Assembly (NCBI RefSeq): GCF_007066085.1
Contig: NZ_CP041405.1
Coordinates: 2,294,001 to 2,358,000 of the forward strand
DNA length: 64,000 nt
Source: Paenibacillus thiaminolyticus
Lineage (GTDB): Bacteria > Bacillota > Bacilli > Paenibacillales > Paenibacillaceae
Direction: 5' to 3'
Under the pieces are notes generated by a model that was not told where the DNA came from, did not search any database, and saw nothing but the letters and a program-made list of their open reading frames with translations. The position numbers were made by a program, and so were the translations under genes. Numbering within the stretch: the first letter of the stretch is position 1; each line of letters begins with the position of its first letter. Positions 45,859-55,431 of this stretch are shown in pieces.

Positions 45859-46755
45859 TTAATCCCGCTCGTCGTCGCCATGGTAGTACACCCACATGGA
45901 AGAGCTTCGGATAACAATCAATGTAAATATGAGAATGATGGCAAACAAGATCCACGACAAGGCGGAGGCGTATCCCATCTCGTAGCTGACGAATGCTTTG
46001 TTATACAGATACAAGTTATAGAACAGCGTCGAGTTCAGCGGTCCGCCGTTCGTCATCACGAAGGCCTGGGTAAAGTATTGGAACCCGCCGATGATGCCCA
46101 TAATCAGGTTGAAGAAGATCGTCGGAGAAATCATCGGAATCGTGACGCTGGCGAACCGGCGGAGCCGCCCGGCCCCATCCAGTTCGGCCGCTTCATACAA
46201 TTCCTCGGGGACCCCCTGCAAGCCGGACAAATAAATGATGATCGTATTGCCGATTCCCCAGATGCCCATCACGATCAGGGCGCCGAGGGCATACTTCGGA
46301 TCCTGCAGCCAGGCTGGCCCCTCGATGCCGAACCAGCCCAGCGCGCGGTTCAAAATCCCGTATTCGGGGTTGAAGATCATTATCCACATCATCGATACCG
46401 CTACCGCCGGAATGACCGACGGCATGAAAAAGATCAAGCGGAAAAACTTCATCCCGCGCGCTCTCATATTGAGCAGCATCGCAATCAGCAGCGACATGAT
46501 CTGATATAACGGCACCGAGACGAGCGCAAAGATAAAGGTGACTTTTAAGGACTGATAGAACAGCTCATCCTGGAAGATGGCTTTGAAATTATCAAGCCCG
46601 ACAAATTCGATCGATTGAATCCCGGTTATGATATCCCACTTGCTGAACGAGAGGACGAATGAAAATAGCATCGGCCCCAATGTAAACAGGAGCAAACCTA
46701 AAAACCAGGGAAGAATGAATAAGTACCCTGCCTTCTCCGAGCGTAAATTGCGCAT
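45859..46755 (-). CDS. Sugar ABC transporter permease, MalF/MsmF type
   Basis: 298 residues. Begins MRNLRSEKAGYLFILPWFLG; six helices; EAA loop ELYEAAELDGAGRLRRFASVTIPMISP near residue 190. Forms the channel with the MalG-type partner. GGAGG before the ATG. 150 bases after the binding-protein gene. Confidence 0.95.
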   Translation of the reverse strand: MRNLRSEKAGYLFILPWFLGLLLFTLGPMLFSFVLSFSKWDIITGIQSIEFVGLDNFKAIFQDELFYQSLKVTFIFALVSVPLYQIMSLLIAMLLNMRARGMKFFRLIFFMPSVIPAVAVSMMWIMIFNPEYGILNRALGWFGIEGPAWLQDPKYALGALIVMGIWGIGNTIIIYLSGLQGVPEELYEAAELDGAGRLRRFASVTIPMISPTIFFNLIMGIIGGFQYFTQAFVMTNGGPLNSTLFYNLYLYNKAFVSYEMGYASALSWILFAIILIFTLIVIRSSSMWVYYHGDDERD

Positions 46756-46905
46756 AGGGACCTCCTTGGCGATCAGAAATGGACGCGCTGCCAGGAGTGG
46801 CCATTTCCGTTAATGAATAAGCGCAGTCTTTTCATGAATGTTCGTTGTCATTGCTTACTCACGAAAGGGAAGGTGAGGCATCGTTCCAAGCCCCACCCGC
46901 GTTGA

Positions 46906-48210
46906 TTATTTGCTGATTTTGCTGTCCACTTCCTTGGCGGCCTGATCCAGCGCATCCTTAACTGTCGCGTCGCCGAGCAAAATGCGTTCGACAGCTTTGT
47001 TGAACTGCTCCGTGAAGACAGGCGCATTGGCCGATCGCATCGAGATAGGCTTTTTGGCGAAATCCATCATTTCAATGACCGGCTTGTCCACCACTTCTGT
47101 TGTCTTCACTTCATCCAATTCCTTGACGGTCGCCGGAAGAACCTTGCCGCCTTCCGATCGCGCCTGTTGCGCTTCCGTTCCGGACAGCCATTTCATCAGC
47201 TCATACGCTTCCTTCTTATGCTTGCCGTTGGCATTCATCGCCCAGCCCGCCGCAGCAATGATGCTTGCCCGCTCCCCGTCAGGACCTGTCGGAATCAAGG
47301 CCGAGCCATACTGCACATCGGATTTGTCCAGATCGGACTTGACCCAGCGGCCGGTAATCATCATCGCCAGCTTGTCCGTCATGAACATAGAGGAGTCTCC
47401 GCCCATCGTCTCGGTATCCTGCGGCGTCGGCGACACGCGGTCATCGCCCTTGGATAGGGCGATATAGCTCTCCATCGCGGCGATCGTCCTGTCGCTGTTC
47501 ATGTAGCCTTCCGCCTTCGTTCCATCCTCGCTGCCGATATCTGCCCCATGCAGCCACAGATAGATGTAAATCGGATACTCCCATTTCGTCGCATTGAAGC
47601 CGAATTCTTTGATTTTGCCTTTATCGTCTTGCTTCGTTAATTGCTTCGCGGTGTTGATCATGTCATCCCATGTCCAGTCGTTCGTCGGATAAGGGATGTT
47701 CGCTTCATCGAACATGCGCTTGTTGTACCAGAGCGCGAGCGGGTTGAAATCCTTCGGCAAATAATAGAGCTTGCCGTTGATGTTCCCCATATTCAACAAA
47801 TCCGGCTGAAAAATATCCGTATTGAATGCGCTGTCAGCCTGAATGTACTCGTCCAGCGGTTCAATGACGCCTTTATCCACATATTTAAAGTAATCGCCTT
47901 CCCCAATCAGGAATACGTCCGGCGCTTGCCCCGAAGCCAGCGAGGTCGTTAGCTTAGTGGCATAGCCGTCACCCGGCACCGGCTCGAACGTAACCTTGAT
48001 GTTCGGATGGGTGTTGTTGAATTCCTCGGCCAGCTTCGCTTCCACCGAATCGCTGTTCAGTTCGCCCCAGGTCGTGAACTTCAGCTCAACGACATCCGCG
48101 GCCTTGCCTCCGTCCGCTCCCTGGGTGGAGCTGCCCCCGCCTGACGAGCAGGCGCTTGCCAACAGGCTGACAATCAAAGTAAGTACGAGAGCTGCAGACC
48201 ATTTTTTCAT
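46906..48210 (-). CDS. Sugar ABC transporter substrate-binding lipoprotein
   Basis: 434 residues. Signal peptide with lipobox LLASAC (Cys near 21), then a Gly/Ser linker and a family 1 binding protein: LKFTTWGELNSDSVEAKLAEEF, FLIGEGDYFKYVDKGVIEPLDEYI and GWAMNANGKHKKEAYELMKWLSG. It captures an oligosaccharide at the outer membrane face and delivers it to the MalF/MalG pair. GGGAGGT upstream. Follows the GH65 gene by 49 bases. Confidence 0.95.
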   Translation of the reverse strand: MKKWSAALVLTLIVSLLASACSSGGGSSTQGADGGKAADVVELKFTTWGELNSDSVEAKLAEEFNNTHPNIKVTFEPVPGDGYATKLTTSLASGQAPDVFLIGEGDYFKYVDKGVIEPLDEYIQADSAFNTDIFQPDLLNMGNINGKLYYLPKDFNPLALWYNKRMFDEANIPYPTNDWTWDDMINTAKQLTKQDDKGKIKEFGFNATKWEYPIYIYLWLHGADIGSEDGTKAEGYMNSDRTIAAMESYIALSKGDDRVSPTPQDTETMGGDSSMFMTDKLAMMITGRWVKSDLDKSDVQYGSALIPTGPDGERASIIAAAGWAMNANGKHKKEAYELMKWLSGTEAQQARSEGGKVLPATVKELDEVKTTEVVDKPVIEMMDFAKKPISMRSANAPVFTEQFNKAVERILLGDATVKDALDQAAKEVDSKISK

Positions 48211-48259
48211 TTTCTGTGACCTCCCTAGTCATGACAAGGAATATGTTGATGATGCTACC

Positions 48260-50593
48260 TTAGAAATGAAGTTCAAGCTGGTTCACGAAGCTCGTTGCTG
48301 TACCGCGGATAATCAGGGTCAATTCCTCATTCGCGTCGGTGGAGATCCGCAGCGCATCATGCGTTATGTCCACCTCCAGGCGCGCACTTTTCCAATACAG
48401 CGGGAAGGTTAAGCGCTCCCACTCCTGCGGCAGCTTCGGGTTCAGATGCAGCGCGCCGTCCAGCATCCGAATGCCGGCGAAGCCCATAACGACGCATTGC
48501 CATACCCCGCCCAGCGAAGCGGAATGAATGCCCGCATCGGAGGAATGCATATGGGTGCCCAGGTCAATCTCGGCCGCCTTGCGGAACAGCTCATAGGCAA
48601 GCTGGCTGTCATCGAAGTCGTTAGCCAGAATGCAGTGCGTGGAATACGACAGCGAAGAGTCGTGCAGTGTTTTCGGCTCATAATAATTGTAATTGGTATG
48701 CTTCAAATGGGCAGAAAATCTATTTTCCAGCAAGTAAAAGAGCATCATGATGTCCGCTTGCTTCGAGACCTGAATCCCGTTGACCTGATCCAGATTGTAA
48801 TCTTCGAACAGCGTCCCGACCTTCTGCTGCGCCTTATACTTCGTCAAATCGATCAATTGCTTCTGCAAATACGTATCGTCCTGCGGAATGACGCCGTCTT
48901 CGTTCGGCTGCGGCAAATACATTCGCCCAAGCTTCTGCTTCCAGTCCGCATAGGCGCGTTCCAGATCGAGTTGCTCATTCAGACGCCGGAATAATTCAGG
49001 CTGCTCCCGCCGCAAAAGCTCGTAATATTGTATCGCCAGTTCCATATTGAAGTGAGCCATATAGTTCGTAAAGGCGTTGTTATCGACATGCTCCTTGTAC
49101 TCATCCGGCCCGATCACTTCATTAATCTCGTAGCGGGCGAGCGCTTCATTCCACTCCAGACGGCTGGCCCAGAACTTCGCCGTGTCCAAAATCATCTCGT
49201 AGCCGCAGCGATCCATGAAGTCCCGATCGCCGGTCGCCTGAACATAATGCCAGACGGCATACGCGATATCCGAGGTGATATGCTGCTCGATGAAGCCGGA
49301 CCATATCTTCGTCTGCTTCCCGGTCACGATGTCCACGGCGCCCCATACCGGCGTCACCTCCCCGTCGGTCGGCCAAGCGGCCTCCCATGGATACATTGCG
49401 CCTTCGTAGCCATTCTCCTTCGCTTTGCGCCGGGCGCCTTCCAGCCCTTGATAGCGATATTCCAGCAGCCTGCGCGCCACGTCCGGACCGCTGTAAATGT
49501 AGAACGGCAAAATGAAGATCTCCGTGTCCCAGAACGAGTGCCCCTTATACCCTTCGCCGCTCAGCCCCTTCGCTCCGATTCCCATCCGGTTGTCATGAGC
49601 CGGTGTCATGACAACGAGATGATAGACGGCAAAGCGGAGCGCCAGCAGGTCGAAGTCATGCTTCGATTCAATCCGGAAGAGGTACTTGTCCCACACCTCC
49701 GCCCAGGCTTGCCGATGGCGCTCGAACAAGGCGTCATACCCTGCGTCAAGCGCCAGCCGGATCTCTTCGCGGGCTTGCTCACGCATGACGGCCAAATCAT
49801 AATCCGTAGCATGCTCGGCATCTCTGCTCGTATGCACGCTCGCCAGCTTCTGCAGCTCGAAGGTCTGGCCGGCCTTGATATCGCATCCGTACTGCATCGC
49901 CATTTTGCGGCGTTCGATCTCCATCTTGGGCTCGATAGAGAGCGGCTGCCCATCCAGGCTGAAGCGGTGGGCGGCATGGATGACGAAGTCCACCTTGGAT
50001 TCTGTCGTCGTCTGGATCAACTGCATCACCGTCTTATCGAAGATGCGTTTCTCCCCTTCATGGAAATGCTGGCTCCCCGAATTGCCAAGCTGGGCATCGA
50101 TGCCGGATACGGCGCGGAGCGAAATATCCGCATCAAGCGGCGTCACCTCCGCCTTCATGCCGATAAGATGCAAATTACCGAGCGAGACGAAGCGGCGAAA
50201 GGCAAAGCGCACCCTCTTGCCTGCCCGGTTCTCCCATACGAACGATCGGGTCAGCTCAGCATCGCGCATATTTAGACTGCGGGCATATTCCGCCGTCTTG
50301 CCTGTATCGAGGCTAAAGCGCTCGCCATCGATATAAATGTCCATCCCGGTGACATCCGCCGCATTCGGCAGCTCAGTCACCTCGAACTCGTCGAACCGGT
50401 TGAACGTTCCGTTGACGAACAGATTGCGGGTCTGGCCGATGTATGCTTCCTCCGTCGCGGAACGAAGCCCCATATATCCATTCCCCAGCGACATAATCGA
50501 TTCGCACTTGCCTTGAGCCAGCGGGTTGAATTCTGTCTCAGTGAAGCTCCATTGCGTCAAGTCCGGTCGCGATGTGTTGTCGTACGCAAGCAT
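48260..50593 (-). CDS. GH65 family disaccharide phosphorylase (kojibiose/trehalose/maltose phosphorylase-like)
   Basis: 777 residues, full family length. N-terminal beta-sandwich (MSLGNGYMGLRSATEE), then the (alpha/alpha)6 catalytic barrel: GKGLSGEGYKGHSFWDTEIF-type motif near 340 (IGAKGLSGEGYKGHSFWDTE) binds sugar and phosphate, and EVIGPDEYKEHVDNNAFTN near 480 carries the general acid Glu. The C-terminal domain is the small jelly roll. It splits an alpha-glucobiose with phosphate to beta-glucose-1-P and glucose. Which linkage cannot be told. First gene of the locus, under a promoter with cre and twin LacI-type sites. GAGGAGAGAG before the ATG. No pgmB in the window. Confidence 0.93.
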   Translation of the reverse strand: MLAYDNTSRPDLTQWSFTETEFNPLAQGKCESIMSLGNGYMGLRSATEEAYIGQTRNLFVNGTFNRFDEFEVTELPNAADVTGMDIYIDGERFSLDTGKTAEYARSLNMRDAELTRSFVWENRAGKRVRFAFRRFVSLGNLHLIGMKAEVTPLDADISLRAVSGIDAQLGNSGSQHFHEGEKRIFDKTVMQLIQTTTESKVDFVIHAAHRFSLDGQPLSIEPKMEIERRKMAMQYGCDIKAGQTFELQKLASVHTSRDAEHATDYDLAVMREQAREEIRLALDAGYDALFERHRQAWAEVWDKYLFRIESKHDFDLLALRFAVYHLVVMTPAHDNRMGIGAKGLSGEGYKGHSFWDTEIFILPFYIYSGPDVARRLLEYRYQGLEGARRKAKENGYEGAMYPWEAAWPTDGEVTPVWGAVDIVTGKQTKIWSGFIEQHITSDIAYAVWHYVQATGDRDFMDRCGYEMILDTAKFWASRLEWNEALARYEINEVIGPDEYKEHVDNNAFTNYMAHFNMELAIQYYELLRREQPELFRRLNEQLDLERAYADWKQKLGRMYLPQPNEDGVIPQDDTYLQKQLIDLTKYKAQQKVGTLFEDYNLDQVNGIQVSKQADIMMLFYLLENRFSAHLKHTNYNYYEPKTLHDSSLSYSTHCILANDFDDSQLAYELFRKAAEIDLGTHMHSSDAGIHSASLGGVWQCVVMGFAGIRMLDGALHLNPKLPQEWERLTFPLYWKSARLEVDITHDALRISTDANEELTLIIRGTATSFVNQLELHF

Positions 50594-50645
50594 TGTCCTC
50601 TCTCCTCGTTGTGATCTCTATTTATCTCGATGTCAGACCAGAACC

Positions 50646-50764
50646 GAAATCGTTTTCGATAGCAGATAAAAAAATCGAAATCGTTTTCGATTTCGGGGAA
50701 AATAATAAGGCTTGCAGAAAGCGCTTTCGGGTCGATTATAGCATCCTTACCGATTCTCTGTCAA
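50646..50764 (-). promoter_or_regulatory. GH65 locus promoter, cre box and twin LacI-type operators
   Basis: Minus strand: TTGACA (50759-50764), 18-base spacer, TATAAT (50735-50740), overlapping the 3' end of the lacI gene. Right at the expected start site is GAAAGCGCTTTC (50717-50728), a strong cre-like palindrome for CcpA. Downstream are two copies of CGAAATCGTTTTCG (centres at 50651/2 and 50682/3, 31 bases apart), each with a central CG typical of LacI-family operators. Together they suggest induction by the sugar plus catabolite repression. Confidence 0.8.
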
Positions 50765-51746
50765 TTCGCTCAAATGAAATCGTGATATGCTTTCCTTGCT
50801 CCTTGTGTTCGATAATTTGCACGGCATGATCGAAGGCCGCCATCGCACTGCCTTTGAAATTCTGGCGGATCGTCGTCAGCCGCGGTGTCGTATAGTCCGA
50901 CAGCACAATATCATCGAAGCCGATTACGGACAGATCTTCCGGTATGCGGATGCCCAATTCGCGGCAGCGCTTCATGAATCCGATAGCCATCAAGTCGCTC
51001 GCACAGAAAACCGCCGTCATCTCCGGGTTATCCTTCACGTACCTGTCGGCAATGTCGTAAGCGATACTCTCCGAATAGTCCGCATGGACAACCAACGCCG
51101 GATCATACGGAATCCCGTTGGCCTCCAGCGCCAGGCCGTATCCTTCGTGCCGCTGCTTGCTGACGACAGCGAAGTCGTGCCCATTGATCATGCCGATCCG
51201 CCGGTGCCCGCTATCGATCAAATGCTGTACCGCATGCCGGGCCGCCTTCACGTTGTCCGTCATTATCGAGCCCGTATACTCTCCCACGATATCCGCATCG
51301 ATGACGACACAAGGGAAATTGCTGTCCACAATTTCGAGGAAATAGGGGTCCGTCGTCTTCAGACCGGTAATGATCGCGCCGGACAGCTTATGCTCCTTGC
51401 AAAATTGCCAATATGACTTATCCTGCTGCTCCGATAGACTGCGCGTATAGATAACGACCTCATACTTATAGTTCATCGCTGCTTCGTAGATGCCGCTCAT
51501 AATTTGAAAAATGACGCCGTCCTTGCCACTGGAGCGCTCGAAGTTGGAGAAGATCAGCGCAATCGATTTCGTTACCTTTTGCTTTAAATTTTTGGCCACC
51601 ATATTCGGGGAATAGTTCAATTCCTCCACGGCCTTCATCACTTTCTTCTTCGTTTCCTCGCTCACGTCGGAATATCCGTTCAATGTTTTCGATACGACGG
51701 TTACCGATACGTTCGCATACCTTGCCACATCTTTAATTGATACCAC
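50736..51746 (-). CDS. LacI family transcriptional repressor of the sugar locus
   Basis: 336 residues. N-terminal LacI HTH VSIKDVARYANVSVTVVSKTLNGYSDVSEETKKKV, then a periplasmic-binding-protein-like effector domain (CVVIDADIVGEYTGSIMTDN; RRIGMINGHDF; AVFCASDLMAIGFMKRC). It lies directly upstream of the GH65 operon, and LacI-type palindromes stand between its stop and the GH65 start, so it very likely represses that operon until the transported sugar or a derivative binds. GTG start. Confidence 0.95.
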   Translation of the reverse strand: MVSIKDVARYANVSVTVVSKTLNGYSDVSEETKKKVMKAVEELNYSPNMVAKNLKQKVTKSIALIFSNFERSSGKDGVIFQIMSGIYEAAMNYKYEVVIYTRSLSEQQDKSYWQFCKEHKLSGAIITGLKTTDPYFLEIVDSNFPCVVIDADIVGEYTGSIMTDNVKAARHAVQHLIDSGHRRIGMINGHDFAVVSKQRHEGYGLALEANGIPYDPALVVHADYSESIAYDIADRYVKDNPEMTAVFCASDLMAIGFMKRCRELGIRIPEDLSVIGFDDIVLSDYTTPRLTTIRQNFKGSAMAAFDHAVQIIEHKEQGKHITISFERIDRESVRML

Positions 51747-51854
51747 GTTATCACCCAGTCTCCTGTTCCTTCATATTCCCGCCGACATGCGGCATTCCTA
51801 TCATATCGTAAAAAGGTATGCGCTGCCATTGAAAATCTCCAAGCTGCCTGATGC

Positions 51855-52805
51855 TCAATTCACCGATGTTCCGTTCGACTTAGGCTCAAGCAGCATCGTT
51901 TCCCTCACACGTTCAAGCTGTGCGCCATCAAGCCCTGTGATGCGGCTAATGAAGGTCGTCTCCAGCCCTTCCCTCAGCATGTTTAGTGCCGTTTGATATA
52001 TACCTTGTTCAAAACCTTGCTCAATACCCCGCTCAATCCCTTGCTCGATCCCTTCCTGGAACCCGGCCGTACGCGCATCCTGCAGGAGGCTGGCGCGATC
52101 ATGCAAGGCCTTTTCCCGCAGGGCATAGCGCCGGCGCGTCTCTGCGTCGCTAGCCAAGCGGGCTAGACGGTCCTCGGCTTCCTTGAATACCTTATCCAAC
52201 ATCATCAACTCCTCCAATTGTTCGGCAGTGGCTTTCTGTTCCAAAAACCGCAGCCAGCGATGCAGCGGATCATGGAGGTCAAAGGGCAGCTGCCGGAATT
52301 TCGGGCATTCGATAAAATGGATCTCCAAAATATCTGTCAGCATATAGTGGCGATCATCGTCTTCATATAAATGAAAGGTGCTGTGATATTTTTCTAGCGG
52401 AAGATAGTAGTGGTCGAGAATATTGATTCCAATGGAGCGCTGCATGCGATCATAAGGTTCGCCATAGTGAAGCGACTCGGTCAGCAGCTTGCCCACATAG
52501 AACAGGCTCCGGTAATCCATCCGTACAAAGCGGCGCACTTGCATTTCAACATTCACTTTTTCGCGGCCATCGATTTCACATAAAATATCGAGAACGGCTT
52601 CCTTATCTTCCACTAGCTCGCGGGCGAGCTTCGTATCCTCCAGAATCGCCACATCGGTGATCTGCCGGGCGCCTTCACGTTTAAGAATGGCATTGAGTAA
52701 GCTAATGAGGAGTTTTTTACCTTCCTCCTCGCCAAAAAGGCGCTTGAACAAAAAATCATTTTTTGGGTTAAGTCTTTCCGTCTGCTGTATATTAGCGGAT
52801 ATCAC
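51855..52805 (-). CDS. Rpn family (PD-(D/E)XK) recombination-promoting nuclease/putative transposase
   Basis: 316 residues. Opens with LNPKNDFLFKRLFGEEEGKKLLISLLNAIL, the family signature; the nuclease core has AVLDILCEIDGREKVNVEMQV (D...E-x-Q) near residue 70. Then helices and a C-terminal run of short repeats EGIEQGIERGIEQGFEQGIY, common in this family. RpnA-type proteins promote RecA-independent recombination and some act in phage defence. GTG start with GAGGAGGAAA upstream. It is a solitary gene with no inverted-repeat ends visible. Confidence 0.88.
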   Translation of the reverse strand: MISANIQQTERLNPKNDFLFKRLFGEEEGKKLLISLLNAILKREGARQITDVAILEDTKLARELVEDKEAVLDILCEIDGREKVNVEMQVRRFVRMDYRSLFYVGKLLTESLHYGEPYDRMQRSIGINILDHYYLPLEKYHSTFHLYEDDDRHYMLTDILEIHFIECPKFRQLPFDLHDPLHRWLRFLEQKATAEQLEELMMLDKVFKEAEDRLARLASDAETRRRYALREKALHDRASLLQDARTAGFQEGIEQGIERGIEQGFEQGIYQTALNMLREGLETTFISRITGLDGAQLERVRETMLLEPKSNGTSVN

Positions 52806-53159
52806 CAGATTTCCTCCTCATTGTATCATATTTGACTGCCCTTTCCATACGAATCCAAACATGTAAAAAGCACGCGCTATCCACAGCTCCTGGTTAAAGG
52901 AGATGCAGACAACGCGTGCTTCGCGGTTATCGTTCAGCTATAATGTTTAATTCAAAAGCCGGTATCTTAATCGGTTTATATTTCCAGTATATCACATATT
53001 AGGTGCTGTGGCGAATCCCAGTAATACCGAAAGCATGTATAGACCTGTAAAATATATCCTTGTCGTTCGCCCAAGATCGGCCGCATAATGGTAGGTAAAG
53101 TTTCGCTCAATAGATGTTGAACTACCCTAAAAGCGCTTCCAGGAAGGAGTTTCTCTCCC
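52806..53159. other. Intergenic region with a long hairpin
   Basis: Between divergent genes. AAGCACGCG (52868-52876) pairs with CGCGTGCTT (52913-52921), and inside it CTCCT pairs with AGGAG (52887-52902), giving a two-level stem-loop of about 54 bases. It lacks a clear T-run and could be a structured RNA or DNA cruciform. No gene seen. Confidence 0.45.
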
Positions 53160-54350
53160 ATGCGTATATGGCAAGATTTCAATGTATTTGTCAAAATTCC
53201 GGGGGCTTGGCTGCTCGTGCTCACCCTCTTCTTGTACGGAATCGGAACCGGGATTCTCGCTCCGATGAACGCTGTCTATCTGCAGGAATCAGTGCAGCTG
53301 GGCAAGATCGAAATCGTCTCGATCTTCGCCATCTCGCTCTTCCTGAATATGGTGCTCACGATTACGGTCGGCATCCTAAGCGACCGCATCAAGCGGAAGA
53401 AGACGATTCCGATGATCGCGTCCCTGCTGTGCATCGGCGGCCTGCTCATCTATATGAATGCGGACGGCTACGCCACGGCCCTCGCCGGGATGGCGCTCGC
53501 TACCGCGCCTTCGGGCATGATTATGGGGCAATTGTTCGCCATGGCGCGCAATCACTTCACGCGCCTCGCCCCCGACGTCGTGGAGATTGCGCAGATCTGG
53601 CTCCGCGCCACATACAGCGTCGGCTTCTTCACCGGCCTGCTGCTCGGCGCCAATCTGTATCTGGCCGCTACGTTCCATGGCGTCCTATGGGGCAATCTGG
53701 CCGGCTATGCCGCCTTATTCCTGCTGCTGACGTTCTACCGGGAGATTACTGCCTCGCCGCTGACGGCGAAGCAATCCAGCACGGGGGAGCCGTTCTCGCT
53801 CATCATGCTGTTCGCCATCCTGCTGCTCTCCTGCGCGGACGCGATCCGGGGCTTGTATCTCCCGCTCGTCGTGCACGAACTGTTCGGCGATCCCCGGCTC
53901 ATGTCCTATATCTGGAGCACGCAGGCCGTCTTCGAGCTGCTGTTCATGACGATGGCCGGCTACTGGGCCGCCAAATACGGCAGCAAGCGGATTCTGCTGC
54001 TCGGCAGCGCCTTCGCCCTGATGACGTATTTGACGTACAGCATGATCGGATCGCTGCCTGTCTTTTTCCTGGTGCAGCCGCTCTATTCCTTCTTCGTCTC
54101 GGTGCTGTACGGCGTCGGAATGGGCTATGTGCAGCGCATGTTCATCCATCGTGCGGGCTTCGGAGCCAGTCTCTATGTGTTCATCTCGCAGACCGCTTCC
54201 TTGATCGGATATTTCCTGCCGCTCCTGATCGAAGGAGTGTCGCCAGCGATATTCTGGATTCCGTCGCTGCTCATCGCCGCCTCGATGGGGCTGATGATCA
54301 AGGTGCTGTATACGGATCGGAGGCTGAACCGGCAGCGGCTAACGATGTAA
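53160..54350 (+). CDS. MFS transporter
   Basis: 396 residues, 12 membrane helices. N-terminal domain with LSDRIKRKKTIPMIASLLCIGG (loop 2-3 motif A-like, GxLSDRxxRKK variant) near residue 75, second half beginning near 205. It resembles sugar efflux (SetA-like) or drug MFS exporters. Substrate unknown. ATG at 53160 with AAGGAG 11 bases upstream. Neighbours give no clue. Confidence 0.88.
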   Translation: MRIWQDFNVFVKIPGAWLLVLTLFLYGIGTGILAPMNAVYLQESVQLGKIEIVSIFAISLFLNMVLTITVGILSDRIKRKKTIPMIASLLCIGGLLIYMNADGYATALAGMALATAPSGMIMGQLFAMARNHFTRLAPDVVEIAQIWLRATYSVGFFTGLLLGANLYLAATFHGVLWGNLAGYAALFLLLTFYREITASPLTAKQSSTGEPFSLIMLFAILLLSCADAIRGLYLPLVVHELFGDPRLMSYIWSTQAVFELLFMTMAGYWAAKYGSKRILLLGSAFALMTYLTYSMIGSLPVFFLVQPLYSFFVSVLYGVGMGYVQRMFIHRAGFGASLYVFISQTASLIGYFLPLLIEGVSPAIFWIPSLLIAASMGLMIKVLYTDRRLNRQRLTM

Positions 54351-54412
54351 CTATAGAAAAAAGGGCCGAAGACAGTGCGCAGGCGGTGAGCGGACTTCCG
54401 GGTACAACAGCT

Positions 54413-54634
54413 TTAGTGCATCATCCGCGATCGGTTCGTCAAAAACCGATGCAGGATTAGAGCCTGATTATACTGCTCGTCTTTGGCGGCATACAGCAGC
54501 GTCACATCGCTCTCCCGCACCCAGGAGATCAATTGCCGGATATCGTCCTGCATCGCTGCGCTCGTCAATTCGGCTTCATACCGGCGCTGGAACTCCGGGA
54601 ATTTCGCAGGAATATGGTTGAACCATTTGCGCAT
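54413..54634 (-). CDS. DUF488 family protein, N-terminally truncated
   Basis: 73 residues matching only the last two thirds of the usual 115-120 residue DUF488/YeaO proteins: RKWFNHIPAKFPEFQRRYEAEL then VTLLYAAKDEQYNQALILHRFL. The front part with the (V/L)DRLWPRG motif is missing and is not found upstream in any frame. A good-looking GGGAGG lies 7-9 bases before the ATG at 54634, so it may still be translated. The gene is probably decayed; it borders the repeat block at 54840. Confidence 0.7.
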   Translation of the reverse strand: MRKWFNHIPAKFPEFQRRYEAELTSAAMQDDIRQLISWVRESDVTLLYAAKDEQYNQALILHRFLTNRSRMMH

Positions 54635-54839
54635 GACCAATTTCCTCCCTGTCAGAAAATCGGGCTGACCTTATAATCTGTTCCGAATACCTGTTGCCAG
54701 CTTCGTTATCGAACCAATAAAAGGGATGAAAAATGAGGAGGGGCAAGACGGGACAGCGGCGATTGCGGAGGCGGGACAACGGGGAGATGTGACGAATGCG
54801 GGGTGTGGAGACGGACGCGGGACGAGCGGCAGAAGAGGG

Positions 54840-55329
54840 GGAGGCAGCGAGTCCTGCATATGTGCAGGAATTTACGCGATTTCAACAGCGATCTGATGCC
54901 ATTCCTGCAAAAAAACTGCACCATTTCCCTAGATACGTCTATCCGGCAGGCGAAATCCGCAAAACTGCACGATTTCTCCAGACACGCCTATTCGGTAAGC
55001 GAAATCCTGCGCAAATACAGCAATTCGATATGGGCGACTTTCCCAGAAAGGGAATCCTGCAAAACCGCAGCAATTTCACCCGTTTCGCCTCAGCTTGAAG
55101 CACAAGGGCCTAAAATGATGTAGATTTGCAGCAATTCCTCGGGATGTGGACTCATTGAGCCGAAATTCCTGTAAAATAGCAGCAATTCCCTCCACACATT
55201 CAAGCCCCAGGAGGCAACGATGCCTCCATCTCGTCTCTCAGAAGAAAAAATCGATTTAAAACGCTATGGGTGGCGAGTTTTGCTTAGGTAAATGGACATC
55301 TCCACCCTTCGTAAAAAACAGGGGTTTTC
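54840..55329. repeat. Composite dispersed repeat, copy B (inverted relative to copy A)
   Basis: Reverse complement of the copy A sequence. Module 2 occupies 55228-55329 and the core about 54890-55227, so on the minus strand module 2 precedes the core, the opposite of the main order in copy A. Long identical runs include GGGAATTGCTGCTATTTTAC (plus-strand form in copy A) and the neighbouring TCAATGAGTCCACATCCCGA. It has one 49-base unit where copy A has two. The remaining 54635-54839 and 55330-55498 hold no gene. Confidence 0.85.
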
Positions 55330-55431
55330 ACCAGCCTGGGTATTGCAGGAATTCCTTTAACGGAGGGACCTTCACCAGGGAAAACTGTAATTTCGCAGTT
55401 TTTTTGGCAAATCGAGCTGTGAGAAGCAAGC

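Noticed and set aside
48260..50593. Naming the GH65 enzyme as kojibiose phosphorylase
   Set aside because: Linkage specificity in GH65 depends on loop residues that I cannot assign by eye; left as a family-level call.
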